6,192 bases of DNA from Planctomycetaceae bacterium (GTDB lineage Bacteria > Planctomycetota > Planctomycetia > Planctomycetales > Planctomycetaceae): positions 1,855 to 8,046 of the forward strand of contig DOCI01000312.1 in assembly GCA_003503535.1 (NCBI GenBank). Reading direction: 5' to 3'. Below the pieces are notes generated by a model, which was given only the letters and a program-made list of their open reading frames with translations, searched no databases and was not told where the DNA came from. Shown here in pieces: positions 1 to 6,099 of the stretch (position 1 is its first letter; the number at the start of each line of letters is the position of its first letter). The position numbers and the translations under genes were made by a program.

Positions 1-593
1 ACTTCGACAGGTCGGGTGATTCTAGATACAACAATCATTGATAGTGCCACGCCGAGACAACAGACCGCGAACACAATCGCCCAGGTTATGCCTGACAGAT
101 TTTGCAACTGGTCCTGAATTTCCTCACGAGAGGCTTCGATTTGTAAGTAGCCGAGTATTTTCCCATCGTGTCGAAGTTCTCGTAACAACAGTTCATAGGG
201 GCCACGGGTTCGACTATTGATTGTGATTTCGATCGATGCCCGCTGATCGTTCAATTGATCAAATGCATTGCTGATTAATATTTGCTCTCGTTCTGATTCA
301 TTCACAGAGGACGCGATAAGTATTCGGTCGGCATTAAAAAGGTGATGTTGATTATCGCGAGCCGCAGCGATGCGGAAAAATTCATCACTCGGTTGAGGAA
401 CCGTCTCGTCAAGCAGGACTGCTCGGGCATTGTCTGTCAGGACATCGGCAATCGTTTTGACTTCACTTTGAAAGCGTTCTTCGATCATCTGGCGATATCC
501 ACGTACGACCGTCAAAGACAGCCCCACAGTGCATAACACGATCAGTGCGACGTGTGTCAGAAAGATTCGCCAGAAAAAACGAGAAGTACTCAT
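1..593 (-). CDS. Membrane sensor protein, probable histidine kinase (N-terminal part, truncated by window edge)
   Basis: Reading the minus strand from the ATG at 591-593 gives an open frame with no stop to base 1: 197 codons plus two bases. Residues about 8-30 form a hydrophobic segment (FLTHVALIVLCTVGLSLTVV), followed by about 138 mostly polar residues and a second hydrophobic segment at about 169-190. The frame then reads RITRPVE, the typical opening of a HAMP linker just after the second membrane helix. This two-helix, outside-domain, HAMP layout is that of membrane-bound sensor histidine kinases; a methyl-accepting chemoreceptor or diguanylate cyclase would start the same way. The kinase core is not in the window, so the enzymatic class is inferred. 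The outer domain is probably a PAS/Cache-like ligand sensor (inference from size and position). The gene starts 137 bases after mgtE. The Shine-Dalgarno site is poor; the start was chosen because the first helix begins at once and nothing upstream fits better. Confidence 0.8.
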   Translation of the reverse strand, partial: MSTSRFFWRIFLTHVALIVLCTVGLSLTVVRGYRQMIEERFQSEVKTIADVLTDNARAVLLDETVPQPSDEFFRIAAARDNQHHLFNADRILIASSVNESEREQILISNAFDQLNDQRASIEITINSRTRGPYELLLRELRHDGKILGYLQIEASREEIQDQLQNLSGITWAIVFAVCCLGVALSMIVVSRITRPVE

Positions 594-730
594 ATGTCTG
601 TCATTATCACCCAGATGGAATCAATTGAATTCTCCAACAGCATAATCCTGAACAGTCAGGTCCGCATCTGGCTTTGTGCACATTTTCATTGAATGACAAA
701 GCTTCATCAAGAATTCATGTCAGGCCCTAT
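594..730. other. Intergenic gap between mgtE and the sensor gene
   Basis: These 137 bases hold no gene. Short inverted repeats are visible: CCTGA-ACAG-TCAGG around 647-660, enclosed by a wider pair CCAGATG (about 612-618) and CATCTGG (about 664-670). On the minus strand they would lie in the leader of the sensor gene or the trailer of mgtE. No T-run follows them, so I do not call a terminator, and I found no convincing -35/-10 pair. Confidence 0.4.
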
Positions 731-2089
731 TCAGGCCGGTAAATTTCCAAACACCAGATACGCGACATTGAAATAGATGATTACTCCAATGACATCGACA
801 ATCGCGGCAATAAGTGGTGTCGACATATACGCAGGGTCGGCATCAAAAGACTGAATAACAATCGGCATGGCTGCACCAGTCACTGCCGCCATCACAACAA
901 CCAGCAGAACGGTTGTGGAGACGACAATAGCCGGAGCAATTGCACCTGTGAGCAGCCAGGCACAAAAGAATGAAATCGATGCAACGGTTCCCCCCAGGAT
1001 CAGACTGAGCGTTAATTCCCGGGTGAGAATATGAAAGGTTCCTATAACTCTCAGTCGCGCATGATCACGTGCCAAAGCAGAAATCACCAGAGCAGCTGAC
1101 TGCGATCCTGCATTTCCGCCGCTAGCCATCACGAGCGGGAGAAACATGATAATCCAGCCCCGCTCGCCAGAACCTTGAAAGAATTGCAGCACCCAGGCTG
1201 TGAACACCGAAGCCCCAAGGAGGAACAATAACCAGAAGCCCCTCTTCTGAGCCAGAACAAAGACGGACGTGGAAAAGTAGGAATCATCTAATGGCTCCAC
1301 AGCAGCCAGGCGGTGCTGATCTTCCTCGGCTTCTTCACGCAAAACATCGGCGGCATCATCATGAGTGACGATTCCAACCAGACGGTTCTCTGTATCGACA
1401 ACGGGTATCGCGATGAACCCATAACGATTCAATTCATTGGCGACGAATTCATCATCATCATCAACTTTGACGTAGATGACATCGTTCCGCATGATTTCGG
1501 AAAGCAACTGTTGTGGCTTGGCCAGAATCAGTTTCCGCATCGAAATGAAGCCGAGCAGTTGTCGTCTTTCATCGATGATGTAGATGTAATAAATCGTCTC
1601 TCGGTCTGGAGCTTGCAGCCTCAGGCGATCAAATGCTTCTCCGACGGTGATGCTTTTGGGAAGGGAGGCGTACTCGGTTGTCATGATCGAGCCAGCTGAA
1701 CCTTCCGGATAGGAAAGCAGCCTGCGAATGTCGGCTCGTTCGGCCTGGGCGATCAATGGAAGCAGAGTTTCGACCTGATTGGGATCGAGTTTTTCGAGCA
1801 GGTCGACTCGGTCGTCGGCCGCCATTTCCTGGACCAGCCTGGAAAGCGGTTTCCGATCCATATTTTCCACGAGGGTAATTTGAAACCCTAGCGGTAAATA
1901 ACCAAAGATTTCTGCTCTTCGCTCAAGTGGACATTGGGAAAGCACGGTGAGTGCATCTGTCGGAGGAAGTTCCGCCAGGAGTTCTGCAGTGACAGCCGGA
2001 AACAGAACTTCACAAAATTCCTGCATCGCCTTTTCATCGTTCTCGATGATCATGAGCCGCAGGTCGGGCAGAAGGAGCGTGTTATACAT
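731..2089 (-). CDS. mgtE: Magnesium transporter MgtE
   Basis: This 452-residue protein is close to the usual length of MgtE, the homodimeric inner-membrane Mg2+ channel gated by cytosolic Mg2+. Domains in order: the helical MgtE N domain at about 25-130; a CBS pair at about 135-255 (YPEGSAGSIMTTEY at its start, RYGFIAIPVVD and GIVTHDDAADVL in the second CBS); a plug-like connecting helix at about 255-280; and five membrane helices between about 284 and 447. The family signature GGNAGSQSA lies at 324-332. Aspartate 432, in the last helix (AAIVDVIGV), matches the pore Mg2+-binding aspartate known from Thermus thermophilus MgtE, and the alignment keeps even the residue number. Nothing looks broken. 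The ATG at 2087-2089 has a good Shine-Dalgarno site (AAAGGG at 2103-2098, 8 bases before it), which fixes the start. A long inverted repeat lies 80 bases upstream. Mg2+ transport is well supported; other divalent cations are possible in this family. Confidence 0.95.
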   Translation of the reverse strand: MYNTLLLPDLRLMIIENDEKAMQEFCEVLFPAVTAELLAELPPTDALTVLSQCPLERRAEIFGYLPLGFQITLVENMDRKPLSRLVQEMAADDRVDLLEKLDPNQVETLLPLIAQAERADIRRLLSYPEGSAGSIMTTEYASLPKSITVGEAFDRLRLQAPDRETIYYIYIIDERRQLLGFISMRKLILAKPQQLLSEIMRNDVIYVKVDDDDEFVANELNRYGFIAIPVVDTENRLVGIVTHDDAADVLREEAEEDQHRLAAVEPLDDSYFSTSVFVLAQKRGFWLLFLLGASVFTAWVLQFFQGSGERGWIIMFLPLVMASGGNAGSQSAALVISALARDHARLRVIGTFHILTRELTLSLILGGTVASISFFCAWLLTGAIAPAIVVSTTVLLVVVMAAVTGAAMPIVIQSFDADPAYMSTPLIAAIVDVIGVIIYFNVAYLVFGNLPA

Positions 2090-2168
2090 GCTGATATCCC
2101 TTTCTGCTCGGCAAATATGGGGAGAATACTATCCCAGACGAATCGTATTTAAAGTCAGTAAACGGATC

Positions 2169-2240
2169 ATACAAGCACGAAGCGCATGCGAGTCTATATA
2201 ATTCCATTTCCACACACTCGCTTGCGCTTCGTGCTTGTAT
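2169..2240. repeat. Long imperfect palindrome, REP/BIME-like element
   Basis: The arms at 2169-2193 and 2216-2240 are reverse complements over 25 bases with one mismatch (T at 2187 on the left arm). The spacer is 22 bases of AT-rich sequence. The arm core reads CACGAAGCGCATGCGAG, with the sequence style of GAAGCG(C)AAGCGAG palindromes scattered through many bacterial genomes as REP elements. As RNA it would form a very stable stem, but no T-run follows on either strand, so it is not a classical terminator. It sits between the rpsI terminator and mgtE, the kind of extragenic site such elements favour. The family assignment is inference; only one copy is present here. Confidence 0.8.
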
Positions 2241-2319
2241 CACATGGACATTACTCATTGATCAAAGTTCGTAGACAATCTGGAAACGTGCTGAATCACA
2301 ATAGTTCTCACCAGATGCA

Positions 2320-2350
2320 ATAATCCCCGACTTAAAAAGCCGGGGATTAT
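2320..2350 (-). terminator. Probable transcription terminator of the rplM-rpsI unit
   Basis: A perfect 10-bp stem (ATAATCCCCG at 2320-2329 against CGGGGATTAT at 2341-2350) encloses an 11-base loop, which can pair three more bases after one mismatch. It begins 52 bases after the rpsI stop codon. The T-rich part of the tail is mostly inside the stem (GGGGATTATT on the minus strand), so it is weaker than a textbook intrinsic terminator. Its symmetry means it could also act on the other strand. Confidence 0.55.
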
Positions 2351-2402
2351 GAGCGATTTGTATTCACGACCAATTTACCCCGCCGTAGACGGGAATGGTT
2401 GT

Positions 2403-3071
2403 TTAACGTTTCGAGAACTGGAAGCTTTTGCGGGCTTTGGCCAAGCCGTACTTTTTACGTTCGACCATGCGGTCGTCACGTGTCAGGAAGCCACCTTCAG
2501 CCAAAGTTGGATGGAAACTTTCATTCTTAGCCTGCAGAGCACGAGCAATGCCAAGAACAACAGCTCCTGTCTGCCCGGTGATTCCGCCACCGTTGACGCG
2601 AACCCAGATGTCAATCTTGCCTTGTTCGCCAACAGCAACGACTGGATCCATGACCATTTTCTGATCGCGTTCGATACAGAAGAATGTTTTCATTTCACGA
2701 CCGTTGACAGTGAACTTGCCGGAACCATCTTTAATTCGAACGCGGGCGACAGATGTCTTTCGTCGACCTGTTCCGATTGCGGTTCCGAATTTGTCGATTC
2801 GACCACGAATCGTCGGCTGAACGTATTCTTTTTCGACAACGTCCGCAGTTTCTTCAGACTCAGCCCCGAGAGTCAATTGCGGGACGTCTTCAGTAGTTTC
2901 TACCGCTTCAGTGGCTTCTGCAGACTCGTCAGCAGTCGAAGCGACAACGCCTTCGACATTGCCTTCTGCAGAATCATGAAGTTCGGTCGATTCTGAAGAG
3001 ACAGGCGCACTTTGATCACCTGCTTCAACAGGTGTGTTTTCATTCTCTTCTTGAGGTTGATCAGTACTCAT
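2403..3071 (-). CDS. rpsI: 30S ribosomal protein uS9 (S9) with a long acidic N-terminal extension
   Basis: Residues from about 98 to 222 are a complete uS9: TGRRKTSVARVRI at 101-113, a GGGITGQTGA segment at 161-170, TRDDRMVERKKYGL at 197-210, and the invariant C-terminus FQFSKR, whose terminal arginine reaches the ribosomal P-site tRNA. Bacterial S9 is normally about 130 residues, so roughly 95 residues are added in front. In the first 82 residues I count 24 Asp/Glu, one Lys and no Arg, with many Ser/Thr/Ala/Val and no hydrophobic core, as in a disordered acidic tail. The extension lies in the same open frame. The only methionine before residue 127 is the first, and no GTG stands near the start of the conserved domain, so the long start is the most likely one. 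The Shine-Dalgarno site is weak (GGAA before the ATG). It follows rplM by 81 bases, the normal bacterial order. Confidence 0.96.
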   Translation of the reverse strand: MSTDQPQEENENTPVEAGDQSAPVSSESTELHDSAEGNVEGVVASTADESAEATEAVETTEDVPQLTLGAESEETADVVEKEYVQPTIRGRIDKFGTAIGTGRRKTSVARVRIKDGSGKFTVNGREMKTFFCIERDQKMVMDPVVAVGEQGKIDIWVRVNGGGITGQTGAVVLGIARALQAKNESFHPTLAEGGFLTRDDRMVERKKYGLAKARKSFQFSKR

Positions 3072-3152
3072 TCAGGTTTTCCGAAGCGTTGGGTCAGAAT
3101 TGATATTCAATATGGATTACGGGTGAAGATGTGTATCTTCATCTCCAGACAA
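3072..3152 (-). other. rplM-rpsI spacer with a small hairpin
   Basis: Between the two ribosomal protein genes lie 81 bases. A perfect 7-bp inverted repeat with a 4-base loop (TGAAGAT-GTGT-ATCTTCA, 3124-3141) sits about 53 bases before the rpsI start. It could be an RNA processing or translational control site, or chance. No T-run follows, so it is unlikely to terminate transcription. Confidence 0.35.
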
Positions 3153-3656
3153 TTATTTACAGCGAGTCAGCAAGTGCTCAGGCAATGGCTGAGGATTTTG
3201 AGACTGATGCGGGTGCTCGCTTCCGGTATGCAACTTTAACCGCATCAACATCGACTTAGCCAGTTTGTTTTTTGGCAACATGCGCCGTACAGCTTCCTGA
3301 AGAATTTTTTCAGGATGCTTTTCCAGCATTGTGGCACCAGTAGTAATCTTTCGACCGCTGGGATACCCCGTGTAATGTTCGTAAGTCTTACGAGCCATTT
3401 TGGTTGTAAAATTAGGATGAGTATCGTGGGCCATTTCGGCACCTGAGAAGCGGACTTTTTCGACATTGGTCACAACCACGAAATCGCCGGTGTTCACGTG
3501 GGCGGTGTAAGACGCTTTGTGTTTTCCCATCAGCACCATCGCCAGAGCAGAGGCAAATCGACCAACAATCTGGCCCTCTCCATCGACATGATACCACTGA
3601 GGCTCGAAAGTCTCGTTTTTAGCAACGGAAGTCCGTTGTGCAATGTCTACTGCCAT
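3153..3656 (-). CDS. rplM: 50S ribosomal protein uL13 (L13)
   Basis: The 167-residue product is uL13, an early-assembly protein of the large subunit. Recognisable blocks are WYHVDGEGQIVGRFAS at 21-36, GKHKASYTAHVNTGDFVVV at 44-62, NVEKVRFSG at 64-72, HYTGYPSG at 94-101, EAVRRMLPKNKLAKSML at 121-137, and the closing GSEHPHQSQNPQPL at 145-158. Bacterial L13 is usually 140-150 residues. The excess comes from a slightly longer N-terminus, an insert of about ten residues at 73-90 (between FSG and YEHYTG), and a short tail ending LLTRCK. The ATG at 3654-3656 has no clear Shine-Dalgarno site (GATAAGTGATCTGAG precedes it), but the frame and N-terminus fit. It is the first gene of the rplM-rpsI pair and is preceded by a 261-base gap containing a candidate promoter and leader hairpin. 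Confidence 0.97.
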   Translation of the reverse strand: MAVDIAQRTSVAKNETFEPQWYHVDGEGQIVGRFASALAMVLMGKHKASYTAHVNTGDFVVVTNVEKVRFSGAEMAHDTHPNFTTKMARKTYEHYTGYPSGRKITTGATMLEKHPEKILQEAVRRMLPKNKLAKSMLMRLKLHTGSEHPHQSQNPQPLPEHLLTRCK

Positions 3657-3692
3657 CTCAGATCACTTATCTTATTGGAAATATGTTTGGAA

Positions 3693-3721
3693 CCCGATGC
3701 CTCATTCGTTACCGCATCGGG
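3693..3721 (-). repeat. Inverted repeat in the rplM leader
   Basis: CCCGATGC (3693-3700) and GCATCGGG (3714-3721) form a perfect 8-bp stem with a 13-base loop, ending 36 bases before the rplM start codon. Ribosomal protein operons are often autoregulated through leader hairpins bound by one of their products, so a control role is plausible but not shown. It does not match a leader motif I recognise. Confidence 0.5.
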
Positions 3722-3748
3722 AATTCTACTGCGAAGTCGAAGTGGGAC

Positions 3749-3777
3749 AAGATAGCGACTGAAGGCGTAATGATCAA
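3749..3777 (-). promoter_or_regulatory. Candidate sigma70-type promoter for rplM-rpsI
   Basis: On the minus strand, TTGATC (3777-3772) and TATCTT (3754-3749) are separated by 17 bases, each matching four of six consensus positions. Transcription from here would start near 3742 and give a leader of about 85 bases that includes the 3693-3721 hairpin. The match is modest; competing hexamers exist at 3809-3824. Confidence 0.28.
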
Positions 3778-3917
3778 TGCAGCAGCGACTGATTTTCTAC
3801 GGGAAACGTGTCAAATCCCGTCAATTCTTGAGAAATGACGCATTCGAAAGTGATTATGGGAATCCAGAAGGCAGGTTGGGATAGCAAATCATGGCCCAAC
3901 AAGTGCCTAACTTCGCA

Positions 3918-5312
3918 TCAGTCCTTGACTTTAGGCAACCGATTTCCCGTCACTCGATCAAATTCATTGGGACGCCGTGAATCTGGCGTGAAATCGCCTG
4001 TTTCCTCAATCCAGACATCCAGGCGAGTTCTTAAATTCTCAAGCTGACTGGAATAGAGTGGATCATCGGCCAGATTTTGCATCTCATGGGGATCGTTCAC
4101 AACATCATACAATTCTTCTTTCGCTCGGGGCACATTGAATGAATACAATTGATTCTCATTCAATTTTCCCTGCTCTTTCAGCTTCAACATGGCTTGAAAA
4201 CTGGCCCCTTTCACCGCATCAGCAGGAGGGGTGCCGGGTAAGTCGGTGTAAGTTGTGCGAATATAATTGAAATGCAGAGAATGGCAGGAACGCTGATGGT
4301 CATCGAAATCGTGCCAGTTGTGCTCTGCGAAAATATATTCCCGGACTGGCTTTTCGGGATCAGTAAGCAGAGGAAGCATCGAAACGCCCTGAAACGTATC
4401 ACTGGGAGCGACTTTCGCAGCTGCACAAAAAGAAGGTGCCAGATCAACGGTACTCACGAGTTGCTTACAGGTTGACCCCGGCTTCACGATACCCGGCCAG
4501 CGAACTATAAATGGAGTTTTTACTCCACTATTATAGATCGTTGTTTTACAACGCGGAAAAGGCCGCCCGTTATCGCTGATGAAGACAATCAGAGTGTTTT
4601 CGGCTTGTTGTGAAGTCTCAAGCTGCTTCAGCACCTCGCCCACATAACGATCCAATCTGCTGATTTCATCATAATACAGAGCCAGATCCTCTCGAACTTC
4701 CGGCACATCCGGAAGATAGGGAGGAACAATCACATGGGAATTCGTGTGTGGTTCAGGGATCGTGTCAGGCTGATAACCTCGATGAGGATCGGTGGAAGCG
4801 AGCCAGAGAAAAAACGGTTGATCAGCCGGGCACTCTTTAAGTGCGGTCACCCATTCGCCGCAGCCACCAGTTTCTTTTGCACCGGTTCCATAAATTTTAT
4901 GGAATCGATCTGCTGTTGTTTTTCGAGGATGCAGCTTGCCTGCCAGTGCGGTGTGATATCCAGCTTGGCTCAACAGTTCTACAAATGTTATTTGATCGGC
5001 AGGCAAATCATTGTGTAACTGATGTGCCCCATTGGTCGCATGCGGATAGCGTCCCGTAATGATGCTCGATCGACTCGGACTACACGAACTGCATGTCAGA
5101 TAAGCATTGTCAAACCGCATCCCCTGACTGGCCAACTGATCCAGATTCGGCGTCTGAATATGCGGATGCCCATAAGCTCCGCAATCATTCCAGGCCATAT
5201 CATCGGCGATGAACAGAATGATGTTCGGCCCGGCTTCAGAGGCCTGTAACGGATTTTCAAAATGAATGGCACCGGAGAACAGGGTGAGAAGCAAAAGGAA
5301 TGGAATCCGCAT
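3918..5312 (-). CDS. Exported family S1 sulfatase, heparan N-sulfatase (SGSH)-like
   Basis: The 464-residue product is a formylglycine-dependent sulfatase. A hydrophobic signal peptide (about 1-24, MRIPFLLLLTLFSGAI) predicts export, with cleavage probably near ASEA at 24-27. The sulfatase signature CSPSR is at 77-81, followed by SSIITG; Cys77 is the residue converted to formylglycine. Other active-site residues are present: Asp37-Asp38 (FIADDM) and Asp247-Asn248 (ISDNG) for Ca2+, Lys126 and His128 (AGKLHP), His177 (DPHRG) and Lys265 (SGVKTPF). The enzyme appears intact. Several stretches resemble human N-sulfoglucosamine sulfohydrolase from memory: SCSPSR...TG with NGAHQLHND, SDNGRPFP, and ELYDVVNDPHEMQNLADDP near 400-418. 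The natural substrate is therefore probably a sulfated glycan, but N-sulfatase specificity is inference. The ATG at 5310-5312 has AGGA seven bases upstream. The DCC gene ends 47 bases before it, suggesting one transcript. The maturing enzyme (FGE or anSME) is not in the window. Confidence 0.93.
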   Translation of the reverse strand: MRIPFLLLLTLFSGAIHFENPLQASEAGPNIILFIADDMAWNDCGAYGHPHIQTPNLDQLASQGMRFDNAYLTCSSCSPSRSSIITGRYPHATNGAHQLHNDLPADQITFVELLSQAGYHTALAGKLHPRKTTADRFHKIYGTGAKETGGCGEWVTALKECPADQPFFLWLASTDPHRGYQPDTIPEPHTNSHVIVPPYLPDVPEVREDLALYYDEISRLDRYVGEVLKQLETSQQAENTLIVFISDNGRPFPRCKTTIYNSGVKTPFIVRWPGIVKPGSTCKQLVSTVDLAPSFCAAAKVAPSDTFQGVSMLPLLTDPEKPVREYIFAEHNWHDFDDHQRSCHSLHFNYIRTTYTDLPGTPPADAVKGASFQAMLKLKEQGKLNENQLYSFNVPRAKEELYDVVNDPHEMQNLADDPLYSSQLENLRTRLDVWIEETGDFTPDSRRPNEFDRVTGNRLPKVKD

Positions 5313-5359
5313 CAGTAAATCCTAACTTATTTCGTTATCGAGCGACTGGTCATGGGTTA

Positions 5360-5782
5360 TCAATCAAGAAAACGGGAGCGTTCTTCTGGCGTCGGCAAGC
5401 GACAAGCCGCTTTCTTCCCAAAGATACGATAACGAATTTTCGCAATCAATCGATAACCCAAATCGCGTATTGGCTTGGGGATTAACCAGAGCAGTGTTCC
5501 GAGCAGGCTCCAGAAGAAACCCATTTCCCAGAGAATCCGCACAACAGCTGAGGATTTTCGAAACAGTCTCCCATCAAGCAGGAACACGACACTCTTGAGT
5601 TGCTCGCGATCCTGTTCTGTCACAAATTCCTGAGCCGTCTCGCCCTGTAATGCCGCAAAACGAAAATGTCCCTGCGGATCCCGCTTCATGATGAAGTCGA
5701 CAAAGGCATTGCACATGCCGCAGACACCATCGAAAAAAAGGACAGGGTGATCAGCTGAAGGATTGGATTTAACTTCATTCAT
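5360..5782 (-). CDS. DCC-family (DUF393) thiol-disulfide oxidoreductase-like protein
   Basis: With the ATG at 5780-5782 the product is 140 residues, normal for this family. It opens with a short polar leader, then PVLFFDGVCGMCNAFVDFIM, which carries the family-defining DxxCxxC motif (Asp18, Cys21, Cys24 in this numbering) in a thioredoxin-like first strand and helix. Other family traits are FAALQGETAQ near 45-54, a hydrophobic stretch (FFWSLLGTLLWLIP) near 90-105, and the typical C-terminus RYRIFGKKAACRLPTPEER. No signal peptide is seen, so it is probably cytoplasmic or loosely membrane-associated. Family members are predicted redox proteins; few have a proven function. The same frame continues upstream to a TTG at 5855-5857, which would add 25 residues (MNRIFPVNALLYIHENS...) not typical of the family. 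Neither start has a clear Shine-Dalgarno site, so I prefer the ATG. It lies 47 bases upstream of the sulfatase gene. Confidence 0.88.
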   Translation of the reverse strand: MNEVKSNPSADHPVLFFDGVCGMCNAFVDFIMKRDPQGHFRFAALQGETAQEFVTEQDREQLKSVVFLLDGRLFRKSSAVVRILWEMGFFWSLLGTLLWLIPKPIRDLGYRLIAKIRYRIFGKKAACRLPTPEERSRFLD

Positions 5783-6078
5783 GTAATGAGCATTCGAAGA
5801 TTTATAGCTGTTTTCATGAATGTATAGCAGGGCATTGACTGGAAATATACGGTTCAAGCCATCAATAAGCCGCTATAGTAATCTGCAAACTGCAGTAATA
5901 CTTCTGGAAAATGAAAACCATGTGCTGGATATGGTAACAACTTCAATTCCTTACCAGTGCAGGATTATTTGAATTATATCTCCAAAAGATTGGATGTGAA
6001 TTCAATGGCTTCACGAATCACTGCTCGCATGGCTTTAAATGCATGGATTTCTCAGAAGTAAACACCAAAAATAAAAAT

Positions 6079-6096
6079 AAAATAGGGAAAATAGGG
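6079..6096. repeat. Two tandem copies of a 9-base AT-rich unit
   Basis: AAAATAGGG occurs twice in a row, followed by AAAATATT as a possible degenerate third copy and preceded by an A-rich run (AAAAATAAAAATA). It lies just downstream (minus strand) of the candidate promoter. It may be a slippage repeat or a spacer of regulatory meaning; the sequence alone cannot decide. Confidence 0.6.
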
Positions 6097-6099
6097 AAA

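Larger units (their letters stand above)
2090..2402. other. Intergenic region between rpsI and mgtE (313 bases, no gene)
   Basis: No plausible gene on either strand. In minus-strand order it holds the probable rpsI terminator hairpin (2350-2320), about 80 bases without clear structure, a long inverted repeat (2240-2169), and about 80 bases that must carry the mgtE ribosome-binding site and perhaps its promoter. A weak minus-strand TAGTAT lies near 2125-2130, but no good -35 stands in front of it. I see no resemblance to the M-box or mgtA-type magnesium leader, although a structured leader cannot be excluded by eye. Confidence 0.5.
3657..3917. other. Upstream region of rplM (261 bases, no gene)
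   Basis: No gene is visible. It contains an inverted repeat at 3693-3721, a weak promoter candidate at 3749-3777, and a near-palindrome at 3799-3821 (ACGGGA, 11 bases, TCCCGT) that overlaps TTGACA/TTGACG-like hexamers on the minus strand. At its right edge, TGCCTAA (3904-3910) pairs with TTAGGCA (3931-3937) across the sulfatase stop codon. That is a weak candidate for the end of the sulfatase transcript, without a T-run. Confidence 0.45.

Noticed and set aside
1313..1699. Plus-strand open frame of 128 codons inside mgtE
   Set aside because: It is antisense to the conserved CBS region of mgtE, and its composition mirrors the reverse complement of that gene.
2090..2168. Magnesium riboswitch (M-box) in front of mgtE
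   Set aside because: I could not find the conserved M-box elements by eye and the space between the palindrome and the start codon is short. A covariance-model search would settle it.
2349..2996. Long plus-strand open frame (215 codons) opposite rpsI
   Set aside because: It lies entirely antisense to the strongly conserved uS9 gene, has no family resemblance, and begins inside the terminator hairpin. It is a shadow of rpsI codon use.
3890..3910. Sigma54-like element on the minus strand (GGCAC and GGGC with GG-N10-GC spacing) after the sulfatase stop
   Set aside because: The -12 half lacks TTGC, it is far from rplM, and sigma54 control of a ribosomal protein operon would be odd. Probably chance.
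5783..5857. N-terminal extension of the DCC protein from the TTG at 5855-5857
   Set aside because: The extra 25 residues do not resemble the family, the start is a TTG without Shine-Dalgarno site, and the ATG at 5780-5782 gives the normal length.
5911..5937. Eight-codon plus-strand ORF (MKTMCWIW) after GGAAA
   Set aside because: Too short to support, with no downstream gene on the plus strand that it could regulate as a leader peptide.
5915..6061. 48-codon plus-strand open stretch ending at TAA 6059-6061, possible end of a decayed gene
   Set aside because: No start with a ribosome-binding site, no recognisable family, and an open stretch of this length is not improbable among six frames of AT-rich DNA.
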